Part shown: positions 8,147 to 16,775 of the stretch, piece by piece
How positions within the stretch are numbered: position 1 is the stretch's first letter
Layout: each line of letters begins with the position of its first letter
Source of the DNA: Nocardia aobensis NBRC 100429
Lineage (GTDB): Bacteria; Actinomycetota; Actinomycetes; Mycobacteriales; Mycobacteriaceae
Length of the DNA stretch: 33,573 nucleotides
Assembly: GCF_000308375.1 (NCBI RefSeq)
Contig: NZ_BAFQ01000286.1
Span: forward strand, 1-33,573
Reading direction: 5' to 3'
Made by a program: the position numbers and the translations under genes
Notes under the pieces: generated by a model
Seen by the model: the letters and a program-made list of their open reading frames with translations, nothing else
Databases searched by the model: none
What the model was told of the DNA's origin: nothing

Positions 8147-10081
8147 ATGGCCGATATCGATTTCGAGCGGCGTCGCCACAGAGTGGCGCAACAGCTCGGC
8201 GAACTGACCGTACTCACGCCGGCCTGGCGCCGGTTCCTGTCGGTGCCGCTGATGCGCAACGGCTGGCATGTGCTCGTGGAACGCGAGAACAGCCGTTCGG
8301 ATCGCTTCGACGCCTATGCCGTCGGCCCGGGCGGCGTCTTCGCCCTGGTCCTCACCGAGGTGGTGCCGTCGGCCGCGGAATTGCGCCGGATCCGGTGGCG
8401 TGCGGAGGAGACGTTCGCGAATCTCACCGCGGGCCGCACCCGGTATGTGCCGCATATGATCGAGGTGTTGCTGCTGATGGACGAGGCGGCCGACACTCCG
8501 GTCGAGGCCCGCTACGTCGCGGTCGATCCGGCCACCATCGCCGCGTGGCTGTTCGCCGAAGCGCGCCTGCCCGGCCGGAGCGCCCGGCAGATCGCGATGG
8601 CGGTGGCCGAACGCAACACCTGGTTCGCACTGCTGTCCGCGGACAGCACTGCGGTGCCCGAACCCCTGCCCGCCGACGGGCTTTTCGAGACGACGACACT
8701 GCGTGCGGACGAACCAGCGCGAGCGTTGAAGCGACCTTTCAGCGAATGGATGACGTTTCTCGACCCGGCCCAACTCGACCTCGTCTACCGAAACTACAAC
8801 GGCCCCGCGCGATTCAGCGGTCCGGCGGGGACCGGGAAGACCGTCGTCGCCCTGCATCGCATGGCACGGATGTCCAAAGAAGGCGCCGGGCGGCAGCTCT
8901 TCACCAGTTTCGTGCGCACGCTGCCGGCCTATCACGAATCGGGCTTCCGGCGCCTCGCACCGCATGCGGGTGAGCGGGTGGAGTTCGCCGGACTCCACGC
9001 CTGGACCACTCAGTTTCTGCGCAGCCGCGATATCGGCTGCCGCCTGGGCAGCGGCGACAACGCCTTCTACCACGCCTGGCGCAACGCTCGCCGCCACCTC
9101 GAACCCCTCGAACCGAATCCGAGCTATTGGAAGGACGAACTGCATCGGGTGATCAAGGGCCAAGGTATCGATCGCGACCTCTATCTGAAGATCGACCGGG
9201 TGGGCCGAAACGGCCTGCGACTGGACAAAACGCACCGCGAGCTCGTCTGGACTCACCTGTACCTGCCGTATCAGGCGGCGCTGCAGGACCTCGCGACGGT
9301 GGATTTCAACGACGTCATCGATCTGGCGATCGACGAACTGCGCGCGGCGCCGCTGGACGCACCCTATGACCTGGTGGTTGTCGACGAAGTCCAGGACTTC
9401 ACGCTGATGGAACTCAAACTTGTGCACCAGATCGCCGGTGGTACCTCCACCTCGCCGCTGTTACTGGTCGGCGACGGCCAGCAGCAGGTCTATCCCGGCG
9501 GCTGGCGCCTGTCCGATGCCGGCATCCCGATCGTCGGCCGCGGCGCGGTGCTGCGCACCAACTACCGCAATCGCGCGGCCGTGCACGACTACGCCAAGCG
9601 GGTCGACGCCACGAATACGGTCGACGACCTCGACGGCGCACCGGGCTTCGTCCTGCGCGACAGCGAGGTCGTAGTGCCGGGCGGTACCGCCCGCTCGGAA
9701 ACCTTCTCGCGGTCGCGGGCCGAGGAGAAGGTGATCGCGGCGCTGACCGACTCCGGATGTCCGCACTCCGACGTCGCCGTGATCACCGACACCGACCGAC
9801 AGGCCGAAAGGATCCGAGCAGCACTGCGCCGCAAGCGAATTCCCGCGGTCTCGCTCGAACACTACGACGGCACCCAGCACGATGCGGTGAAGGTGGGAAC
9901 CGTGCATCGCGCCAAGGGGATGGACTTCGCCGCGGTGTTCCACCTCACCGACGCGCCGACCGCACCCGTCGACCGTTTGCGCGGCAGCGAGCGCGACCGG
10001 GCGGAGCTGGCGGCGCGGCAGACCATGGTGGCGCTGACCCGCGCCCGCGACCACATCTGGATCGGGCTGATGAAGAATTGA
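8147..10081 (+). CDS. UvrD/Rep-like superfamily 1 helicase with degenerate NERD-like N-terminus
   Basis: A 644-residue SF1 helicase. Motif I is GPAGTGKT at 225-232, motif II is VVDEVQDF at about 411-418, motif III is LLLVGDGQQQVY, motif IV is LRTNYRN, motif V is VGTVHRAKGMDF, and motif VI is MVALTRARDHIWIGL. The N-terminal 200 residues contain RFDAYAVGPGGVFALVLTEV at about 53-72, which resembles the NERD nuclease segment (D...vgpgGvfvvExK) but lacks the ExK catalytic pair. The domain is probably a non-catalytic binding module. The ATG at 8147 follows a GGGGG-rich Shine-Dalgarno; GTG 8144 and a longer upstream frame are alternatives. Such helicases occur both as repair enzymes and in defence loci; no partner is evident here. 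Confidence 0.9.
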   Translation: MADIDFERRRHRVAQQLGELTVLTPAWRRFLSVPLMRNGWHVLVERENSRSDRFDAYAVGPGGVFALVLTEVVPSAAELRRIRWRAEETFANLTAGRTRYVPHMIEVLLLMDEAADTPVEARYVAVDPATIAAWLFAEARLPGRSARQIAMAVAERNTWFALLSADSTAVPEPLPADGLFETTTLRADEPARALKRPFSEWMTFLDPAQLDLVYRNYNGPARFSGPAGTGKTVVALHRMARMSKEGAGRQLFTSFVRTLPAYHESGFRRLAPHAGERVEFAGLHAWTTQFLRSRDIGCRLGSGDNAFYHAWRNARRHLEPLEPNPSYWKDELHRVIKGQGIDRDLYLKIDRVGRNGLRLDKTHRELVWTHLYLPYQAALQDLATVDFNDVIDLAIDELRAAPLDAPYDLVVVDEVQDFTLMELKLVHQIAGGTSTSPLLLVGDGQQQVYPGGWRLSDAGIPIVGRGAVLRTNYRNRAAVHDYAKRVDATNTVDDLDGAPGFVLRDSEVVVPGGTARSETFSRSRAEEKVIAALTDSGCPHSDVAVITDTDRQAERIRAALRRKRIPAVSLEHYDGTQHDAVKVGTVHRAKGMDFAAVFHLTDAPTAPVDRLRGSERDRAELAARQTMVALTRARDHIWIGLMKN

Positions 10082-10129
10082 CGCCCACGAGTCGGTCTTT
10101 CTCAGCTGAATCGGTTACCTTCGGCATCC

Positions 10130-10936
10130 ATGACCGACGCATCACCGGGTCCGGCCGGGCCGCATGCCCTGCCGGAATCGACGCCCACCGCACCCGCCCG
10201 AGATCGCCGGCCACGACGCCTGGGCAAGGTCCGCCAGGTGGTCGTCTCGGTGATGCTGGCGGTGATGACAGCCATGGTGCCGCTGGCCTTCGCGCCCGCC
10301 ATGCCCGCCTCGGCGGCGGTGGCGAAGCCGGGTGTGGAGAATGCGCCGGCCCGCGCGGCCGTCACCGATCTGGTCGGCGACCACCCGTGGTCGGTGGCCC
10401 TGCCCGCTGATTTCGCGGCCGAGGCGGGCTATCGACCGGTGGTCGAGAATGGGATTCTCGTCGATCCCGACGGAGACTGCTCATCGCCGATCCAGCTTCC
10501 CGCCGAGTTCACCGAGGCCTGCAAGGCTCACGACCTGGGCTACGACATGCTGCGATACGCCGAACAGCGGCAGCAACCGCTGCAGCCGTGGGCACGCCAA
10601 GCCATCGACGCCACCCTGCAGCGCCGCATGCACGCCGCCTGCGATACGCGCGCCGACACCGCCGCCCGCGCCCGCTGCGATGTCCTGGCGACGGTCGCCA
10701 CCACGGGCGTCGACCTGAATTCCCGGCGGCAGAACTACGCCACCCCGGACCCGGAGTTTCTGTTCGGCGCGCAACTGTCCGGCGAACGGCTCAGCGATCA
10801 GCTGCTCCACTTCGGGGGTCCAGCCGCGGTCGGAGCGGTCTCGGCGGCGATCGTCGGCATCGTGGCGTGGCGGCGCCTGCGGCCGGCTCGCCTGGCGGCC
10901 CCGAACGCCGTCGCGGAAGCCGGTGCCGCCGGGTGA
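10130..10936 (+). CDS. Secreted or membrane-anchored phospholipase A2 family protein
   Basis: A 268-residue protein with a basic N-terminal region and a hydrophobic segment at about 36-64 ending in an ASA-type signal peptidase site. The catalytic region contains ILVDPDGDCSSP, matching a calcium loop, and FTEACKAHDLGYDMLRYAE with H134-D135, matching the prokaryotic PLA2 catalytic His-Asp helix (PF09056 type). A second hydrophobic stretch near the C-terminus (AAVGAVSAAIVGIVAWRRLRPARL) could anchor the protein to the membrane after export. It would hydrolyse the sn-2 ester of phospholipids outside the cytoplasm. The N-terminal region before the helix is long (about 30 residues), so a later start is possible. 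Its TGA overlaps the GTG of the next gene. Confidence 0.85.
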   Translation: MTDASPGPAGPHALPESTPTAPARDRRPRRLGKVRQVVVSVMLAVMTAMVPLAFAPAMPASAAVAKPGVENAPARAAVTDLVGDHPWSVALPADFAAEAGYRPVVENGILVDPDGDCSSPIQLPAEFTEACKAHDLGYDMLRYAEQRQQPLQPWARQAIDATLQRRMHAACDTRADTAARARCDVLATVATTGVDLNSRRQNYATPDPEFLFGAQLSGERLSDQLLHFGGPAAVGAVSAAIVGIVAWRRLRPARLAAPNAVAEAGAAG

Positions 10937-11427
10937 CCGCTATGACAGTGGAGAGCACAACCCCCCGGTCCGACGCGACGACGAAGCCGCGCCGCAATCG
11001 GTCCCTCCACGTGCGCCCGCGCATCGATACCGTCGTCGCCGTCACCCTCGCCGTCGTGATGTCACTGCTTCCGGCAGTCCTGCCGCGCACCTCGGTATCC
11101 CAGGCCATCCTCACCGGTGTGCCGGTGGCACTCGCGATCGGAGTGGCCGGTTTGGTGCGAACGACTCTGGGCCACTGGCGTTTCGATATCGACGAACGCT
11201 TCGGCCGCCACCGCGTCCCGATCCTGCTGCTCTGCGGATTCGTGGTGACGGCGGTCGTCGTGCGCGCGGCGGCATGGCAGAACGGCCTGCACGCGGCCAT
11301 GGGTGAGGCCCCGGTCGGCGCGGCGTACTGGCTGCGCTGCGCACTGGGCGCGGTGGCGATCGTGGTGTTCCTGGTCGGCATCGGACGTGGAATGCGCTGG
11401 GGGATAAGGAAACTCCTGCGACTCTGA
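10933..11427 (+). CDS. Four-helix membrane protein resembling an orphan Abhydrolase_9 N-terminal domain
   Basis: A 164-residue protein with four predicted membrane helices, around TVVAVTLAVVMSLLPAVLP, AILTGVPVALAIGVAGLV, PILLLCGFVVTAVVVRAAAW and LGAVAIVVFLVGIGRG. The order SLLP...PRT...GVPVALAIGVAGLVR, then AAWQ...AMGEAP..AAYWLR and GRGMRW, resembles the transmembrane N-terminal domain that normally precedes the Abhydrolase_9 catalytic domain (PF15420 type). Here the protein stops where the hydrolase would begin. Overlap with the phospholipase A2 gene (GTGA) suggests a functional pair at the membrane. The start is GTG 10933, or ATG 10942 three codons later. The domain comparison is from memory and needs a profile search. 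Confidence 0.78.
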   Translation: MTAMTVESTTPRSDATTKPRRNRSLHVRPRIDTVVAVTLAVVMSLLPAVLPRTSVSQAILTGVPVALAIGVAGLVRTTLGHWRFDIDERFGRHRVPILLLCGFVVTAVVVRAAAWQNGLHAAMGEAPVGAAYWLRCALGAVAIVVFLVGIGRGMRWGIRKLLRL

Positions 11428-11482
11428 GCCTGAAATCGCCAGGGTGTACCGTGAGAGCCGAATTCGCTGCGCCCGAGCTGAC

Positions 11483-13597
11483 TTACAGCGCTGCCGCGAC
11501 CTTCCATGCCGAGTGGATCGCGCCCTCGATGTAGTCGACCGATCCGGCGTCACCCACCACATGCATTTCGGGAACCAGCCCCGCCAGCGCGTCGGCCAGG
11601 GGCGCCTGTGCAGAAACACCCGAGGCGACCACGACCATGTCCGCCGCCGCCGTCGAAATCCGGTCGCCGACGCGAAATTCGACGTGCCGCTCGGTGATTC
11701 GCTGCACGGTCGCGTGCCGGTGAATGGTGACGCCCGCCTCGCCGACATGCCGAACGGCCGTCCACCGCCGAGGCATCGCCATCGGCACGCCCAGCTGCTG
11801 ACCTTCCTCGAGTAGCGTCACAGCGCGTCCGCGTTCGGCCAGGAATTCCGAAAGTTCGAGTCCGACAAGCGAACCGCCGATCACGACCACGTTCTTGCCC
11901 ATCGGCAGGAATCTGCGCGTCACCGATCGGATCGCGCCGGGGCTCTTCGTGACACCGGAAACCTTGCCCAGCTTCGCGACGGTGCGCAGCAACGGTGGCA
12001 CCCGGGATACGTCTCCGACACCGGTCATCAAGGCGCGCAACGTATCACCGGTGTGCACGTGCGGCAGATCGCTGCCGGGGACCGCCGGTCGATCCCGCAC
12101 CGCGCCGGTGGCGACAACGACCACGTCGGGATTCAGCGCCCGGATCAACGGCACGGTCGCCTCGGTCTTCAACCGGATATCGATGTCGAGTTGCTCCACT
12201 TGGCTCTTCAGCCAGTTCAGCAGGCGCTCGTTGTCCGGAGTGGTCAGACTGGAGAACCAGAGGGTGCCTCCGAGGCGATCCGCCTTGTCCAGCACCGTGA
12301 CTCGGTGTCCACGCTCGGCCGCGAGACGGGCGACCTCGAGCCCGCCGGGACCGGCCCCGACCACGACGATACGTTTCGATGTCGTGCCGCGAACCAACGG
12401 AAGGACTCGCTCGTCGCCGAGTGCCGGGTTCACCGCACACAGCGGGGTGTCGTCCCAGAAGTTCTCCTGAACGCACGCATAGCAATTGATGCAGGGCCGA
12501 ACGTTCTGCGGTGTCCCGGCACGCAACTTGTTTACCAATTCCGGGTCGGCGAGCAATTGCCGTCCCATCGCCGCGAAATCCGCCTTGCCCTCGGCGATGA
12601 CCTTCTCACCGATCTCCGGCAATACCCGGCCGACAGTGATCACGGGAATCGAGACGGCCTTCTTCACCTCGCCCGCCAATTCCGTATAGGCGCCGACGCG
12701 GTCGGGCAGCGGCCCATCGGTGAAGTTGGAGAACGGGTTTCGGCCCCAGCCGGTGACATGAATCGCGTCCGCGCCGGCCGCCTCGAACAACGCCGATGCC
12801 TGCTTCGCCTCCTCGGTGGTCAGCGCATCGTCCTCACCGAATTCACGCCCCGCGATCCGTACCAGAACCGCCAGCGCATCGCCGACCTCCGCCTTGACCG
12901 CGCGAATCACCTCGACCGCCAATCGCGCCCGATTCACCAGCGAGCCACCGTATTCGTCGGTTCGCTTGTTGTCCGCCCGGCTCAGGAAGCCGCCGAGTAT
13001 GTACCCGTGCGCGCAATGAATTTCGACGGCGTCGCCACCGGCCGCCTGCACCCGCCCCGCGGCCTCCGCGAAACACCGCACGACCCAATCGATATCGTCC
13101 TGTGTGGCTTCGCGGTAGGTCGCCTGCTTACCGCCCGTGACAGCCGCCAGCTTCTGCAATTCTTCCGGGGTGTTGTCGGCCAGCGCCGACATATCCGCCG
13201 AGCCGCGCGGCGCCGACGGAACCAGCAGCGGCCGCCCCTGCACGGTATCGATCCGGGCGATCTTCCCGTGATGCGTCATCTGCACACATAATTTGCTGCC
13301 CGCGGCATGGACCGCGTCCGCGAGTGCGCGGAGACCTGGAATGAACCGATCCTCGGACAGCCCGGGTTCCTTGGTGCTCGCACAGCCCACCGGGTAGGCG
13401 ACGGCACAGCATCCGGTGATGATCAGCCCCGTCCCGCCGGCCGCACGGGCGGCGAAATGATCGATATCGCCCTGCTCGATCTCGCCGTCGTCGCAGAGGT
13501 TCATATCCATCGCGGGCAGAACGACGCGGTTGGGGACCGTCATCGGGCCGATCGTCCCGGGGGCGAGCAGGTGGGGAAAGGTCTGGTTGCGCGGCAC
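11483..13597 (-). CDS. NADH:flavin oxidoreductase / 2,4-dienoyl-CoA reductase-type enzyme
   Basis: A 704-residue iron-sulfur flavoprotein with the complete FadH/trimethylamine-dehydrogenase layout. Residues 8-345 are an FMN-binding old-yellow-enzyme TIM barrel (VEIHCAHGYILGGFLSRADNKRTDEYGGSL). C369, C372, C375 and C387 provide a 4Fe-4S motif. Residues 408-640 hold an FAD/NAD(P) domain (VVVGAGPGGLEVARLAAERGHRVTVLDKADRLGG, then a second Rossmann motif VVVIGGSLVGLELSEFLAERG). Such enzymes reduce 2,4-dienoyl-CoA or related unsaturated or cyclic substrates. The Cys spacing (x2, x2, x11) is nearer to trimethylamine dehydrogenase than to E. coli FadH, so the substrate is uncertain. The start is GTG, with a GGGAG 15 bases upstream. 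Confidence 0.92.
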   Translation of the reverse strand: MPRNQTFPHLLAPGTIGPMTVPNRVVLPAMDMNLCDDGEIEQGDIDHFAARAAGGTGLIITGCCAVAYPVGCASTKEPGLSEDRFIPGLRALADAVHAAGSKLCVQMTHHGKIARIDTVQGRPLLVPSAPRGSADMSALADNTPEELQKLAAVTGGKQATYREATQDDIDWVVRCFAEAAGRVQAAGGDAVEIHCAHGYILGGFLSRADNKRTDEYGGSLVNRARLAVEVIRAVKAEVGDALAVLVRIAGREFGEDDALTTEEAKQASALFEAAGADAIHVTGWGRNPFSNFTDGPLPDRVGAYTELAGEVKKAVSIPVITVGRVLPEIGEKVIAEGKADFAAMGRQLLADPELVNKLRAGTPQNVRPCINCYACVQENFWDDTPLCAVNPALGDERVLPLVRGTTSKRIVVVGAGPGGLEVARLAAERGHRVTVLDKADRLGGTLWFSSLTTPDNERLLNWLKSQVEQLDIDIRLKTEATVPLIRALNPDVVVVATGAVRDRPAVPGSDLPHVHTGDTLRALMTGVGDVSRVPPLLRTVAKLGKVSGVTKSPGAIRSVTRRFLPMGKNVVVIGGSLVGLELSEFLAERGRAVTLLEEGQQLGVPMAMPRRWTAVRHVGEAGVTIHRHATVQRITERHVEFRVGDRISTAAADMVVVASGVSAQAPLADALAGLVPEMHVVGDAGSVDYIEGAIHSAWKVAAAL

Positions 13598-13691
13598 GCG
13601 TCGACGCTAGAACTCCCGTGAGCGGGCCAGGGCACACCTCCCGATCACCGAGACATCGACCGTGTGCCGTCGGCGCCGACCCGGAAACGCA

Positions 13692-14198
13692 CTACCCGAT
13701 GTGCAGCAGCGCGGCGGCATTCTCCGCGAGGACTTCCGGTGCGCGATCGGTGGGGAGAACAACCCCGCGTTCGGCGGCGTCCAGTGGCTCGAGCGTGCGC
13801 AGTTGCGAATCGATCAGGGAGGCGGGCATGTAGTGGCCACGGCGGCCGGTCATACGCTCGATCAATTCCTCGCGATTCGCGGTCAAATGCACGAAGAACA
13901 CCTCGGGCGCGGCGGTCCGAAAGATATCGCGATAGCTCCGCTTCAGCGCCGAGCACGCGATAACACCACCGGTCTTCTCGACCATGCGCTCGTGCAACCA
14001 GCGCCCCACCGCCGCCAGCCACGGTCCGCGATCCTGATCCGTCAACGCAATACCCGCGGACATCTTCGCGATATTGGCGGGGGAGTGCAGATCGTCCGCA
14101 TCCGCGAACGGAATGCCGAGCCGGTCGGCAAGCAGACGACCGACCGTCGATTTCCCGGTACCGGAGACCCCCATCACCACCACACAGGTCGGGCGCAT
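13692..14198 (-). CDS. gntK: Gluconokinase
   Basis: A 168-residue protein typical of GntK, which phosphorylates D-gluconate to 6-phosphogluconate with ATP and feeds the pentose phosphate pathway. The P-loop GVSGTGKS is at 10-17. FADADDLHSPANIAKMSAGIALTDQDRGPWL, a highly conserved stretch for substrate binding, follows directly. CSALKRSYRDIFR and HLTANREELIERMTGRRGHYMPASLIDSQLRTLEPL complete the kinase fold. I chose the ATG at 14198 because it gives the family's usual length. A GTG four codons earlier (14210) is possible. It stands alone, with no gluconate permease in the window. Confidence 0.95.
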   Translation of the reverse strand: MRPTCVVVMGVSGTGKSTVGRLLADRLGIPFADADDLHSPANIAKMSAGIALTDQDRGPWLAAVGRWLHERMVEKTGGVIACSALKRSYRDIFRTAAPEVFFVHLTANREELIERMTGRRGHYMPASLIDSQLRTLEPLDAAERGVVLPTDRAPEVLAENAAALLHIG

Positions 14199-14338
14199 AC
14201 GGTCGGTCACCAAGGCACGGTAACCGACCCGGGCACCACAGCCGATCATGGGCGGACATTCGTCGAGTCCTCCCGCAGACAGGGGGGCGTCGCTCCCGAT
14301 TTCGCCGGTGCGTGCGACCGGAGCTGATCCCGGTGCGG

Positions 14339-15217
14339 TCAGCGAGGTAGCCGATCTCCGCTCTCGCTCGGGTCCGTGGCGCCGGGCTGCCACCCTGGTG
14401 GCCCGAACAGATATCCGGCCCATTCGCGAATTCGTCTGGTGGAGCGTATATCTCGCCACAGCGCGCCGAATTCGTAGTACTGGAGTGTGAGGACGTTCGA
14501 GCTTTCGATGTTCTTCGTGAGCCCGTAGGTGGGGCGGAAGGTTTCGGCGCGAAAGGTGCCGAACATGCGGTCCCAGAGGATCAGGATGCCGCCGTAGTTG
14601 CGGTCCAGATATTCCCGATCGCTGGCATGGTGCACGCGATGATGGGACGGCGTGTTGAAGACGAATTCGAACCAGCGGGGCAGCCTCCCGATGGTCTCGG
14701 TGTGCACCCAGAACTGGTAGATCAGGTTGAACGACCAGGCCGTGAAGATCATCCACGGCGGCACGCCCAAGAGCGGCAGCGGCACCCAGGCCAGGAGTTC
14801 GAACCACGGATTCCACTTCTGACGCAGCGCGGTCGCGTAGTTGAAGTACCGGCTGTTGTGGTGCACCTGATGCGCCGCCCACACCACCCGGACGCGATGC
14901 GCGAGGCGGTGATAGGCGTACCAGAGCAGATCCACCGCGAGCATGACCGCCAGCCACGACAGCGGATTGCGCGGATCGACCTGCCACGGCGCGTGCACGT
15001 ACAGCACGGCGTAGCCGATGAGTGCGGCGAATTTGGCGGCACCGCTGATGAACAGGGAGACGAAACCCATGGCCAGGCTGGTTCGCGCATCGGTCACGTC
15101 GTAGCCGGCGCGGTCTTCGGCATGACCGCGCAGGGCGGCGATCTCCAGGACCATCGCGAGCACGAAGAACGGCACCGCGTAGGTCACCGGCTGGTTGATC
15201 TGTTCCCACAGGGTCAT
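14339..15217 (-). CDS. Sterol desaturase / fatty acid hydroxylase family protein
   Basis: A 292-residue integral membrane di-iron enzyme. The histidine clusters of the family are all present: HRLAH at 103-107, HQVHH at 116-120, H172 (VHTE) and HHRVHH at 192-197. Hydrophobic helices occupy about 10-28, 48-75, 86-102 and 140-170. Members hydroxylate or desaturate sterols, fatty acids or carotenoids at the membrane using O2. GGAGAG lies eight bases before the ATG at 15217, which is a better start than GTG 15226. The gene is divergent from a TetR gene, and a perfect inverted repeat lies between them, so that regulator probably represses it. The exact substrate is not readable. Confidence 0.92.
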   Translation of the reverse strand: MTLWEQINQPVTYAVPFFVLAMVLEIAALRGHAEDRAGYDVTDARTSLAMGFVSLFISGAAKFAALIGYAVLYVHAPWQVDPRNPLSWLAVMLAVDLLWYAYHRLAHRVRVVWAAHQVHHNSRYFNYATALRQKWNPWFELLAWVPLPLLGVPPWMIFTAWSFNLIYQFWVHTETIGRLPRWFEFVFNTPSHHRVHHASDREYLDRNYGGILILWDRMFGTFRAETFRPTYGLTKNIESSNVLTLQYYEFGALWRDIRSTRRIREWAGYLFGPPGWQPGATDPSESGDRLPR

Positions 15218-15245
15218 CGCAGGCACTCTCCGGAACGGCTATATG

Positions 15246-15281
15246 ACCCTACGGTCACTTCAATGGAAGTGACCGTAGGGT
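15246..15281. promoter_or_regulatory. Perfect 16-bp inverted repeat: likely TetR operator
   Basis: The left arm ACCCTACGGTCACTTC (15246-15261) is repeated exactly as its reverse complement at 15266-15281, with the spacer AATG. It fills most of the 76 bases between the divergent sterol desaturase and TetR start codons. Each arm ends outward in TAGGGT, which could act as a -10 box in both directions. A perfect dyad of this length beside a divergent tetR-type gene is a strong operator candidate. Confidence 0.85.
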
Positions 15282-15293
15282 AAGTTCGGGCGC

Positions 15294-15914
15294 ATGTCAA
15301 CGGCCGCCGGACTCGGAACCAAGGGCATGCCCGCGCAGGACCGCCGCGAGAAGATCCTCATCGCCGCCATGCGGGAGTTCGCCGAACGCGGGTTCGCCGC
15401 CGTATCGATGGTGTCCATCGCCGGGCGCGCGGGCATCTCCAAGGCGCTGGTCTATCAGCACTTCACCTCGAAGGAACAGCTCTACGCGGAATGCCTGACC
15501 GCCCTGGCCGACCCGCTACTGGAACGCCTCGACGACGAAATGAACCCCGCCACAGCACCTTTCGCGATGCCGGGTAACGCACTGCGCGGCCTCTTCGACA
15601 CCCTCGGCCCCGACCGCACCGCCTGGCGGATCATCCACGACCCGACCGCCCCGGCGACCGGCGCGGTAGCGGATCTGGTGCACGGCTGCCGCAACCGGAT
15701 CGCCGCACACGCCGACTCGGGCGTGCGCCGGTTCCTCGGCGCCCTGGGCGACACCGACGAACGCGATATCGAAGCGCTCGCCGGCATCTGGACCGCCGCG
15801 GTCGACGCGGTAATGGCCTGGGCGCGCGCACATCCCGAAGAATCCGCCGACGACCTGACCACCCGCTTCACCCGCCTGATCGACATCGTCTTCTCGATCG
15901 GCGCAACACGCTGA
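15294..15914 (+). CDS. TetR/AcrR family transcriptional regulator
   Basis: A 206-residue TetR regulator. The helix-turn-helix domain is at about 17-63 (RREKILIAAMREFAERGFAAVSMVSIAGRAGISKALVYQHFTSKEQLYAECL). The C-terminal ligand-binding domain is all-helical, with no recognisable subfamily. It is divergent from the sterol desaturase gene. The operator ends 12 bases before this ATG, so binding would block its own transcription as well as that of the desaturase. The leader after the presumptive TAGGGT box is very short, so the message may be nearly leaderless. The ligand is probably a lipid or a product of the desaturase; this is inferred only from context. Confidence 0.93.
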   Translation: MSTAAGLGTKGMPAQDRREKILIAAMREFAERGFAAVSMVSIAGRAGISKALVYQHFTSKEQLYAECLTALADPLLERLDDEMNPATAPFAMPGNALRGLFDTLGPDRTAWRIIHDPTAPATGAVADLVHGCRNRIAAHADSGVRRFLGALGDTDERDIEALAGIWTAAVDAVMAWARAHPEESADDLTTRFTRLIDIVFSIGATR

Positions 15915-15989
15915 CGAGGCTCGTGTAGAACCGCGGTTCCCGGAGCGCGCGCGTTTCCGGTCCAGGGGACCCGAAACAGGGAGGATCCG

Positions 15990-16751
15990 ATGACGGCAAT
16001 GGGCCCGGACCCGACGGGCGCATCCCCGCAGGCAGGCGAGGACCGCTCGACAGAAATTCCGCCGCGGTATCGCATGCGCGACCTCTGGATCATCCGCCAC
16101 GGCGAAAGCCGGGCCAATGCCGCGTTCAATGCCGGTGCCGACGAGCCCTTACCGGGAAACGACTCCGACGTCGAGCTGACGCCCACGGGATACGAGCAGG
16201 CCGCTCGGCTCGGACGGTGGCTGGCCGGCCTGAGGCCGGATCGGGCGCCGCAACTGGTGGTGTGTTCGCCGTATGTGCGCGCCCAGCAGACCTGGGCGAC
16301 GATGGCCCGCGCCGCCGACGGCATCACCGAAGGGGCCGGAGCCGTACCCGCCGTGACCGACGAACGCTGCCGTGATCGCGAGATGGGGATCTTCGAATTG
16401 CATACGCCGCAAGCGATTCGACGCCGAGCGCCGCAGGAGTACGAGCGCCGCGCCCGCCTCGGCGAATGGTTCTATCGTCCGCCGGGCGGGGAATCGCCGG
16501 CCGATGTCGCGCTGCGGATGCGCGATCTGCTCACCGAACTCGACCGGACCACCGCCGAGCGGATTCTGATCGTCGCGCACGACGCGGTCGTCGTCACCGC
16601 CGCGCATGTCCTGGCCGGCGTGGGCGCGCCGCCCCCTGCCGAACTGCCGCCGGTGCCCAACGCCTCGATCACGCACTGGCACAACAGCGAGAGCCGTCTG
16701 CGGCTCACCACATGGGGCAGGGATGCGATGCCGGGGACGACTGCCGACTGA
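15990..16751 (+). CDS. Histidine phosphatase family protein (phosphoglycerate mutase-like)
   Basis: A 253-residue histidine phosphatase. The catalytic RHGES motif is at 36-40 with nucleophile His37. SPYVRAQQTW is the second arginine element, DREMGIFE supplies the acid/base Glu, and IVAHDAVVVTA supplies the second catalytic His. The fold suits broad phosphomonoesterase activity rather than glycolytic mutase activity. The extended N-terminal 29 residues are polar and of unknown role. AGGGAGGA lies just upstream of the ATG, an excellent ribosome binding site. The gene converges with the second TetR gene 24 bases further on. Confidence 0.92.
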   Translation: MTAMGPDPTGASPQAGEDRSTEIPPRYRMRDLWIIRHGESRANAAFNAGADEPLPGNDSDVELTPTGYEQAARLGRWLAGLRPDRAPQLVVCSPYVRAQQTWATMARAADGITEGAGAVPAVTDERCRDREMGIFELHTPQAIRRRAPQEYERRARLGEWFYRPPGGESPADVALRMRDLLTELDRTTAERILIVAHDAVVVTAAHVLAGVGAPPPAELPPVPNASITHWHNSESRLRLTTWGRDAMPGTTAD

Positions 16752-16775
16752 GCGACCGAATCCGCGAACGCGCGT

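Noticed and set aside
6943..8259. 438-aa minus frame opposite the SnoaL-like and SDR genes
   Set aside because: It is antisense to an intact SDR with all motifs.
8048..9427. 459-aa minus frame opposite the helicase
   Set aside because: The helicase motifs are all on the forward strand; the minus product is low-complexity with no domain.
12053..13291. 412-aa forward frame opposite the flavoenzyme
   Set aside because: Shadow of a complete FMN/FeS/FAD enzyme.
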